Of a stretch of 8,852 nucleotides of DNA, positions 4,090-8,852 are shown in pieces. The stretch is from SZUA-584 sp964607965 (GTDB lineage Bacteria; Bacillota; Clostridia; Christensenellales; SZUA-584), in the NCBI GenBank assembly GCA_964607965.1, contig CAZSMH010000074.1, positions 1 to 8,852 on the forward strand, written 5' to 3'. Under the pieces are notes generated by a model, which saw only the letters and a program-made list of their open reading frames with translations, was not told where the DNA came from and did not search any database. How positions within the stretch are numbered: position 1 is the stretch's first letter; each line of letters begins with the position of its first letter. The translations under genes were made by a program, and so were the position numbers.

Positions 4090-6840
4090 CTAATTCTCCA
4101 GACGCGCCGTCATCGCCCATCCGTTATTTACAGGCAGCTCCAATATTGCACGCGTATACTCTCCTTCACTAGTTTCAAAGTACAGCTCTCCGTGATGGTC
4201 CTCAACTATACCGTGGCTTATCGAGAGTCCCAATCCCGTTCCCTCACCGCGGGATTTAGTAGTAAAGAACGGATCAAACAGTTTTTCTATAATGTTTTTT
4301 GGTATTCCTGTTCCATAATCTTCGATGATAACTCTTACCCACATATTGCTTCCCTTTTTAAACTGCGAACTTATAAGATTTATCTTTTTGTTTTCGTCTT
4401 CGCCCTTATAACGCGCATTGAGCGCATCACGGGCATTGGTAATAAGATTCATCAGCACCTGCTGTATCTGCTGGCTCCGGCACTTTATGCAAGGCAAATC
4501 TGACTCAAGCTCTATTTCAAGAGCGATTTTATCCTTCCTGATAACAGTTCTTATCAGCGAGAGCGTATCGTTTATTATATCATTTATATGTGCCAGACTG
4601 TGCGTCTGCTTTTCCTGCCTTGCAAACTTAAGCAGGTTTTTTACAATGGCCGCAATTCTCTGCCCTTCGCGGATTATTTCCCCGCAGTATTCGGCTGTTT
4701 CGCTTTTTTCATCGAGGGTTTCGGATATAAGCTGCGCGTAATTGATAATGCCGCTTACGGGATTGTTTATTTCATGCGCAACGCCGCCTGCCAGTATGCC
4801 TATAGACTCAAGCTTCTGCTTCTGCCGAAGCTGTGCTTCAAAGTATAGCTTTTCGTTTTCAAGCTGCCTGCGCACTGATATGTCATGTATAAAAATCAGC
4901 GCACCGTCCTCGCCGCCAAGCTGGAAAGGCACGGCAGAAACCTCAACTTCGGTCTGATTCCCGCCGTCTCTTATGATAGTCTCATTTATAAGCGGCACCG
5001 GCTTTTTTAATACATTCAATCTTTTTATTGCAGCCGTCATACCCTTCCGCCGGTTCTTCGGGAAAAAAGCATCAACCGGCTTTCCGAGAAGCTCATGCTG
5101 CGACGATACGCCGAAAAGTTCAATAGCTTTGCGGTTAACATAGGCAAAATAGCCGGCTATCTCAACAAATACACCGTCCGGCGCGTTTTCCACAAACAGC
5201 CTGAAACGGTTTTCGCTCTCAATAAGCCCGCGTTCAGTACGTTTTCTTTCCGTTACATCATGAATTATCATATGCAAAAGCTTATCGCCGCAAACCGATA
5301 CGCGCCCGCAAAATACTTCCATCTCTCTTTGCTGCCCGTCGAAGCGGCGGTGAATCATCTCCAGCGATTTTGAACCCTTGGCGTACGTGTCAGCCAGGCA
5401 TTTTAGCAGTGCACTCTCTTCCGAATCGTCAAATTCCCACATCTTTATGCCCCGCATATTATGCGAGTAGCCGTAAAATTCACACGCCGCGGAGTTTGCA
5501 TCGGCAATCTCGCCCGTCTCACTGTCAATTATTATTTGCATCGCATTGTTATTATGAAACAGGGAACGGTACCGCTCTTCGCTCTCCTTTATACGTGCCT
5601 GTGCAATACGCATATCCGTTACGTCAAAATTAACACCAGTCATACGCACCGATATTCCGTTCTCATCATGCAGCGTATGCCCGTAAGCTTTCATATAACG
5701 CATCTGACCATCCGGCCTTATCGTTCGGTATTCGCTGATATACTCTCTTTCACCGTTCATCGCCATTTTCAGCTCGCTTTCTGCTGCTGCCACATCGTCA
5801 GGATGAACCAGCGAAAGCCAGCCGGACAGCTTCCCTGAAAAGGCTTCCCTTTTTATACCGAACAGCTTTAGCATCTGTTCGTCCCATACCAGCGTTCCTT
5901 TTGGTATGTTCCAATCCCAAATACCCATATCTGCTGCTCGGGCTGCCAGTGAAAAACGTTCGTTGATAGTTTTTAAATTCTGCTTTAATTGAATAATCGA
6001 TGTTAAATCATAAAGCGTGGATATAAGGCACTGCTCGCCGTGAAATTCCGATTTGTCAACTGATATTAATACCTGCCGTGTCTCTCCGGATTTTGTAAGA
6101 AGCGAGGTCTCAAAATCGCGTACGGGTTCCCCGGTTTCCAGCCTGCGCGAAATTGCGCGGCGAACGTTAGGGTCATCAAATATGCAAAGCTGAATTCCTG
6201 TTTTTCCTATAAGCTCATCGCGGCGAAAACCAAACAGTTTAAGATAACTATTATTGGCGTCTATTATCCGTCCGTCGTCTATAGATGTAATTACAATAGC
6301 CGTCGGCGAGAGGTCAAAAATCTTTCTGAACCGCTCTTCGGTTTTATTTTCGCTTATCTTGTCATGCGCATGGCTTTCTGCCCGTTCTTTGAGCCTCTCT
6401 TCGTTTCCAATATCTTTAATCTTGTCTCCTGCGAATTCGGCATACTGGGAGAGCAGCTGACGGCTCCAGTTCCAGAACTGTTTTTCACGGGTGTCAATTA
6501 CACATATCGCTCCGAATGCTTTGTCCTGATAAAAAATAGGATAACCCATAAACGCTGCAGCCTGTTTGACGCTTTTGTATTCCTCGCACTTATCTATACT
6601 TGGTAAAACTAATTCCTTCGCCTTATCAATCACCCTGCCGCAAATGGCTATTGCGTCCTCTTCCAGATTCTTTATTTCCGCCCCGAATGTACCTTTTTCC
6701 GCAATCTTAATACCGTCATCAGCAGTGCGCACAATAAAAGCTTCGCCGCATTCCGTCAACTGAGCGGCAAGGTCAAGCATTCTTTTCCACTTCGATTTTG
6801 TCAGGGCATCGATTTTTATTTGTTCCTTCTCTGCAAGCAT
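4090..6840 (-). CDS. Soluble sensor histidine kinase, GAF + 4 PAS domains
   Basis: The product has 916 residues when started at the ATG at 6840. Domains in order: GAF (about 18-142); PAS1 (167-284, FDLSPTAIVI); PAS2, PAS_3-like (293-411, MGIWDWNIPKG and VHPDD); PAS3 (419-534); PAS4 (541-656, ENAPDGVF); dimerisation/phosphotransfer domain with H689 in GGVAHEINNP; and a HATPase domain with N-box NLITNARDAL (798-807), DYGTGIP (841-847), FDPFFTTK (855-862) and GEGTGLGL (865-872). All catalytic boxes look intact. No membrane segment or signal peptide is present, so it should sense a cytosolic or diffusible cue. It very probably phosphorylates the HD-GYP regulator encoded 1 nt downstream. The signal is unknown; no heme- or flavin-binding motif is obvious. 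The longer frame to GTG 6858 is rejected because that codon has no Shine-Dalgarno and lies at or before the predicted transcription start. Confidence 0.93.
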   Translation of the reverse strand: MLAEKEQIKIDALTKSKWKRMLDLAAQLTECGEAFIVRTADDGIKIAEKGTFGAEIKNLEEDAIAICGRVIDKAKELVLPSIDKCEEYKSVKQAAAFMGYPIFYQDKAFGAICVIDTREKQFWNWSRQLLSQYAEFAGDKIKDIGNEERLKERAESHAHDKISENKTEERFRKIFDLSPTAIVITSIDDGRIIDANNSYLKLFGFRRDELIGKTGIQLCIFDDPNVRRAISRRLETGEPVRDFETSLLTKSGETRQVLISVDKSEFHGEQCLISTLYDLTSIIQLKQNLKTINERFSLAARAADMGIWDWNIPKGTLVWDEQMLKLFGIKREAFSGKLSGWLSLVHPDDVAAAESELKMAMNGEREYISEYRTIRPDGQMRYMKAYGHTLHDENGISVRMTGVNFDVTDMRIAQARIKESEERYRSLFHNNNAMQIIIDSETGEIADANSAACEFYGYSHNMRGIKMWEFDDSEESALLKCLADTYAKGSKSLEMIHRRFDGQQREMEVFCGRVSVCGDKLLHMIIHDVTERKRTERGLIESENRFRLFVENAPDGVFVEIAGYFAYVNRKAIELFGVSSQHELLGKPVDAFFPKNRRKGMTAAIKRLNVLKKPVPLINETIIRDGGNQTEVEVSAVPFQLGGEDGALIFIHDISVRRQLENEKLYFEAQLRQKQKLESIGILAGGVAHEINNPVSGIINYAQLISETLDEKSETAEYCGEIIREGQRIAAIVKNLLKFARQEKQTHSLAHINDIINDTLSLIRTVIRKDKIALEIELESDLPCIKCRSQQIQQVLMNLITNARDALNARYKGEDENKKINLISSQFKKGSNMWVRVIIEDYGTGIPKNIIEKLFDPFFTTKSRGEGTGLGLSISHGIVEDHHGELYFETSEGEYTRAILELPVNNGWAMTARLEN

Positions 6841-6848
6841 CCGTGTTT

Positions 6849-6852
6849 CTCC
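6849..6852 (-). promoter_or_regulatory. Shine-Dalgarno that fixes the histidine kinase start
   Basis: GGAG (within CGGAG on the minus strand) lies 8 nt before the ATG at 6840. The alternative GTG at 6858 is preceded only by an AT-rich stretch. The site therefore favours the 916-residue product over the 922-residue one. Confidence 0.65.
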
Positions 6853-6860
6853 GTACACTT

Positions 6861-6869
6861 TAATATAGC
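6861..6869 (-). promoter_or_regulatory. Extended -10 promoter of the histidine kinase / HD-GYP operon
   Basis: TGCTATATT on the minus strand is an extended -10 (TGn plus TATATT, 5 of 6 to consensus). No good -35 is seen at 16-18 nt. Transcription would start near 6854, giving a leader of about 14 nt that contains the GGAG site. This is one of two promoters in the 324-bp divergent region 6841-7164. Confidence 0.45.
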
Positions 6870-6992
6870 ATTACTCGCGGATACAGCAGGCATTTTTACG
6901 CAACATGTTTCCGCAAAATATCAATAAAACTATTTTCTTGTATTAATAAACATAAATACTTTTGTTTAATCGCTTATTCACCAAAATTTAAC

Positions 6993-7008
6993 CATTATCT
7001 AAATAATG
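6993..7008. promoter_or_regulatory. Dyad CATTAT-ctaa-ATAATG in the divergent region
   Basis: Perfect 6-bp arms CATTAT and ATAATG flank a 4-nt spacer, roughly midway between the two divergent promoters. It looks like a regulator binding site, but no family is recognised. The surroundings are very AT-rich, which raises the chance of accidental symmetry. Confidence 0.35.
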
Positions 7009-7059
7009 TTTTACTTATTAATCATATTTTACTACTTTTAATAGATTGTCTTTTATAGA

Positions 7060-7074
7060 CCTATTTTAAATAGG
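7060..7074. promoter_or_regulatory. Dyad CCTATT-tta-AATAGG upstream of the DUF362 gene
   Basis: Perfect 6-bp arms with a 3-nt centre, about 52 nt upstream of the -10 of the DUF362 gene. Three TTTTA...TAG-type stretches (7036-7044, 7051-7058, 7064-7073) run through the same segment. The position would suit an activator. No known operator is recognised. Confidence 0.4.
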
Positions 7075-7112
7075 CAATTATGCTTTTTGTTTTTATTATG
7101 TTCATTTCAATC

Positions 7113-7133
7113 TTGTATTAAATTATGATACAA
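7113..7133. promoter_or_regulatory. Dyad TTGTAT-N9-ATACAA overlapping the DUF362 promoter
   Basis: TTGTAT at 7113-7118 and ATACAA at 7128-7133 are perfect inverted copies. The right arm lies within the -10 element, so a bound protein would block RNA polymerase. This fits a repressor site; the repressor is not identifiable here. Confidence 0.4.
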
Positions 7134-7134
7134 T
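7126..7134 (+). promoter_or_regulatory. Extended -10 promoter of the DUF362 gene
   Basis: TGATACAAT combines the TGn extension with TACAAT (5 of 6 to consensus). The -35 region is poor (TTCAAT at 17 nt). Transcription would start near 7141, about 24 nt before the ATG, leaving room for the GGAGGG site at 7153-7158. Confidence 0.5.
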
Positions 7135-7164
7135 ACATCTGACAATATTAATGGAGGGACTTGC

Positions 7165-8247
7165 ATGAAATCAAAAGTACAGTTTGCACCCGTTACATTT
7201 AAAACTCTTGACCCCTGCGAAACGCTTCCCGCCCGTTTTGAAAGACTTATTGATAATATGAATATAAGCGGTGCGGTTAAAGGAAAATGGACTGCAGTAA
7301 AAATGCATGTGGGGCGCAACATTGGATATACCACAATACATCCGCTTTTTGTGCGTATACTTATTGACAAGCTAAAAAGTTACGGTGCCAAGCCGTTTAT
7401 CACCGATCATATTATAAACGGGGCAGAACGCAGAGGCTATACCGAACATTATCTTGGTGCTCCTATTGTTCCGGTATGCGGAATTATGGACAAGTACATA
7501 TATGAAAAAGAAGTATCCTTCCGGAGCTTTAAAAATGTGGATATAGGCGGACACATACATGATGCCGAGGCAATGATAAACTTATCCCACGTTAAAGGCC
7601 ACGGCGCATGCGGATACGGCGGCTCCTGCAAGAACATAGCAATGGGATGTGTAACCGACAGAACACGCCAGCAGCTTCACGGTCTTGAAGGCGGATTGCT
7701 TTGGGATGAAAATCTCTGCACCCACTGCGAGGCGTGCATAACAAGCTGCAACCACAATGCAAACAGTTTTGATGAGAACGGCAAATACAGCGTGTTTTAT
7801 CACAACTGTACTTTATGCCAGCATTGCGTAAAGGTATGCCCCACCGGCGCTATAACTCTCGATTCCCATAACTATACGGACTTTCAGAAGGGAATGGCGC
7901 TTTGCACCAAAACCGTTCTTGATACATTTGAACCGGGCAGCGTATTCTATATAAACTTTCTAACCGATATCACTTTTGTCTGTGATTGCTGGGGCTTGTC
8001 TACACCTCCCTTAGTGCCGGATATAGGCATTATGGCAGGAGATGATATAGTATCCATAGAGCGCGCCTGCCTTGATGCCATACGCACCGAACGCCTTATA
8101 ACAGACGGTATACCGCAGGGTTTCGAAATTGGAACAACAGGCCATCTTTTTGAGCGGATTCACAGGAAAAATCCGTACATTCAGCTTGGCGAACTGGAAG
8201 ATCTCGGGCTTGGCACGCAGCAATATGAGCTGAACACAGTCGAATAG
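7165..8247 (+). CDS. DUF362 family iron-sulfur protein with two [4Fe-4S] ferredoxin motifs
   Basis: The 360-residue protein is soluble, with no signal peptide. The DUF362 signature runs through VKMHVGRNIGYTTIHP (45-60), HVKGHGACGYGGSCKN (142-157) and a C-terminal CDCWG (273-277) followed by VPDIGIMAGDD (284-294). Two ferredoxin-type motifs are inserted between: CTHCEACITSC (C185, C188, C191, C195) and CTLCQHCVKVCP (C215, C218, C221, C225). Each should bind one [4Fe-4S] cluster. The family is common in anaerobes and presumably handles electrons, but its reaction and partner are not established, and nothing here shows them. The length and the typical C-terminal ending (LEDLGLGTQQYEL) indicate a complete protein. 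GGAGGG lies 6 nt before the ATG. The gene is monocistronic, ending at a strong terminator, and is transcribed away from the sensor-kinase operon across a shared 324-bp region. Confidence 0.9.
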   Translation: MKSKVQFAPVTFKTLDPCETLPARFERLIDNMNISGAVKGKWTAVKMHVGRNIGYTTIHPLFVRILIDKLKSYGAKPFITDHIINGAERRGYTEHYLGAPIVPVCGIMDKYIYEKEVSFRSFKNVDIGGHIHDAEAMINLSHVKGHGACGYGGSCKNIAMGCVTDRTRQQLHGLEGGLLWDENLCTHCEACITSCNHNANSFDENGKYSVFYHNCTLCQHCVKVCPTGAITLDSHNYTDFQKGMALCTKTVLDTFEPGSVFYINFLTDITFVCDCWGLSTPPLVPDIGIMAGDDIVSIERACLDAIRTERLITDGIPQGFEIGTTGHLFERIHRKNPYIQLGELEDLGLGTQQYELNTVE

Positions 8248-8250
8248 TTT

Positions 8251-8285
8251 AAAACCCCGTCAGCCAGTGCCTACGGGGTTTTTTT
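8251..8285. terminator. Bidirectional intrinsic terminator between convergent genes
   Basis: AAAACCCCGT (8251-8260) pairs perfectly with ACGGGGTTTT (8273-8282) around a 12-nt loop, and T continues to 8285. It begins 4 nt after the DUF362 stop codon. On the minus strand the same stem ends in TTTT, so it can also stop the zinc-ribbon transcript. That gene's TAA stop (8286-8284) overlaps the T-run. Confidence 0.9.
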
Positions 8286-8772
8286 ATAACTTTTCTCCGC
8301 ATTCGCCGCAGAATTTTTTTCCCGGCAGCAATACCGCGCCGCACTTTTTGCAGTTTGTCTTCTCGGGCAGTCCCAGCTTTCCGCCGCATTCACCGCAGAA
8401 CTTTGTACCCGGCTCGTTCTCAAAGCCGCAGCTTGCGCAGATTCGCGCATCTCTCTCACGCTGCTTTTCAAGCTGCTGCTGCTCTGCGGCCTGCTTTGCG
8501 GCGGAAACCTGTGCCCTTTTGGCGGCAATCTGCTTTTCTATATCCGCTGCCTCGTCACAAACTTGCGAAAACTCCGCATACTTGCCGGAATCTCTCTTTG
8601 CATAAACCGCTTCGCCTATACGTGCAAGAACCTTAAGCCTTTTGCTCTCAAGCTCCGAAACATCGCTTTGCAGCAAAAACGCATTCATGGAAGCATCGTT
8701 GCGGGCTTCCTCATCCATCAGCGGCTGCATACCTTTTATTATACCGCCAAGACCGCTTAGAAAATCGCTCAT
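8284..8772 (-). CDS. Coiled-coil protein with two C-terminal zinc ribbons, unknown function
   Basis: The product has 162 residues with start at the ATG at 8772. Residues about 38-110 form a charged helical or coiled-coil region ending in a Gln/Glu/Arg-rich linker. Two zinc ribbons follow: CASC (C112, C115) with CGEC (C126, C129), and CKKC (C141, C144) with CGEC (C155, C158). The ribbons share a PGxKFCGECGxKL ending 29 residues apart and look like an internal duplication. Many Bacillota encode such small coiled-coil plus zinc-ribbon proteins (with an 'IGEAVYAK'-like helix, here IGEAVYAKRD at 52-61). No reaction is known; the ribbons suggest protein or nucleic-acid binding. There is no membrane segment. 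The reading frame extends to a TTG at 8778, but GGAGG (complement of 8780-8784) is 7 nt from the ATG and only 1 nt from the TTG, so the ATG is the start. Confidence 0.88.
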   Translation of the reverse strand: MSDFLSGLGGIIKGMQPLMDEEARNDASMNAFLLQSDVSELESKRLKVLARIGEAVYAKRDSGKYAEFSQVCDEAADIEKQIAAKRAQVSAAKQAAEQQQLEKQRERDARICASCGFENEPGTKFCGECGGKLGLPEKTNCKKCGAVLLPGKKFCGECGEKL

Positions 8773-8779
8773 TATCAAA

Positions 8780-8784
8780 CCTCC
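8780..8784 (-). promoter_or_regulatory. Shine-Dalgarno that fixes the zinc-ribbon gene start
   Basis: GGAGG on the minus strand lies 7 nt before the ATG at 8772. It is too close (1 nt) to the in-frame TTG at 8778 to serve it. Confidence 0.8.
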
Positions 8785-8802
8785 AGCTTTTCTTATAATA
8801 TG

Positions 8803-8831
8803 ATTATATATGTATACTAATTGTTTATCAA
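8803..8831 (-). promoter_or_regulatory. Near-consensus sigma-A promoter of the zinc-ribbon gene
   Basis: On the minus strand TTGATA (8831-8826) and a perfect TATAAT (8808-8803) are separated by exactly 17 nt. The start of transcription would be near 8796, giving a leader of about 24 nt with the GGAGG site. This is the best promoter in the window and suggests steady expression. Positions 8832-8852 to its right hold nothing I can name. Confidence 0.8.
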
Positions 8832-8852
8832 GCGCTGCAGTGCCGCCCGGTT

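Noticed and set aside
6841..6858. N-terminal extension of the histidine kinase from a GTG at 6858
   Set aside because: No Shine-Dalgarno precedes it, and the predicted transcription start lies at about the same place. The ATG at 6840 has GGAG at 8 nt.
6859..7164. CRISPR-like or iteron-type repeats in the AT-rich gap
   Set aside because: There are only short, irregular AT-rich similarities; no repeat of regular length and spacing was found.
7107..7370. Minus-strand frame across the DUF362 start
   Set aside because: It runs antisense to the DUF362 coding start and promoter, with no ribosome binding site evident. The DUF362 frame has full family motifs.
8267..8605. Plus-strand frame with FSPHSPQNF repeats after the DUF362 gene
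   Set aside because: It begins inside the terminator, and its repeats are the antisense of the duplicated zinc ribbons.
8773..8778. Zinc-ribbon gene start at TTG 8778
   Set aside because: GGAGG would be only 1 nt from it. The ATG at 8772 is spaced correctly at 7 nt.

Overview
The window most likely comes from an anaerobic, low-to-moderate GC Bacillota (Clostridia-like) chromosome. The signs are strong GGAGG-type ribosome binding sites, very AT-rich intergenic DNA next to mid-GC genes, a nucleoside kinase fused to a threonyl-tRNA-synthetase-like N-terminus (typical of Firmicutes and Thermotogae), a DUF362 iron-sulfur protein with two [4Fe-4S] motifs (typical of strict anaerobes), and a phage holin of the LLH family. 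Genus cannot be told from the sequence. Seven of the eight genes lie on the minus strand; the DUF362 gene is the only one on plus.

Region by region. Positions 1-631 (minus) hold a phage-type pair: an LLH-family holin and, overlapping its stop by 4 nt (GTGA), the 5' end of a second phage-like gene cut off by the window edge. Positions 632-922 are non-coding, with nested inverted repeats and a terminator-like hairpin that probably separates the phage pair from its neighbours. Positions 923-2853 (minus) hold the nucleoside kinase gene followed by a small lipoprotein gene built of short tandem repeats. Positions 3057-6840 (minus) hold a two-gene signalling operon: a soluble GAF + 4xPAS histidine kinase, followed after 1 nt by a response regulator with an HD-GYP output domain. 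Together they predict a phosphorelay that adjusts cyclic-di-GMP breakdown. Positions 6841-7164 form an AT-rich divergent promoter region with an extended -10 on each strand and three short dyads. Positions 7165-8247 (plus) encode the DUF362 ferredoxin-like protein. It is separated from a convergent minus-strand zinc-ribbon gene (8284-8772) by a terminator that appears to work in both directions. A near-consensus promoter for the zinc-ribbon gene lies just inside the right edge.

Two gene starts should be moved from the longest reading frame: the histidine kinase to the ATG at 6840 and the zinc-ribbon protein to the ATG at 8772. In both cases the Shine-Dalgarno sequence supports only the internal start. 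I see no tRNA, rRNA, CRISPR array, transposase or integrase. No clearly new system is evident. The items most worth a second look are the holin-first phage pair at a chromosomal junction, the structured intergenic block 803-916, the repeat lipoprotein, and the dyad-rich divergent promoter linking the c-di-GMP signalling operon to the DUF362 gene.
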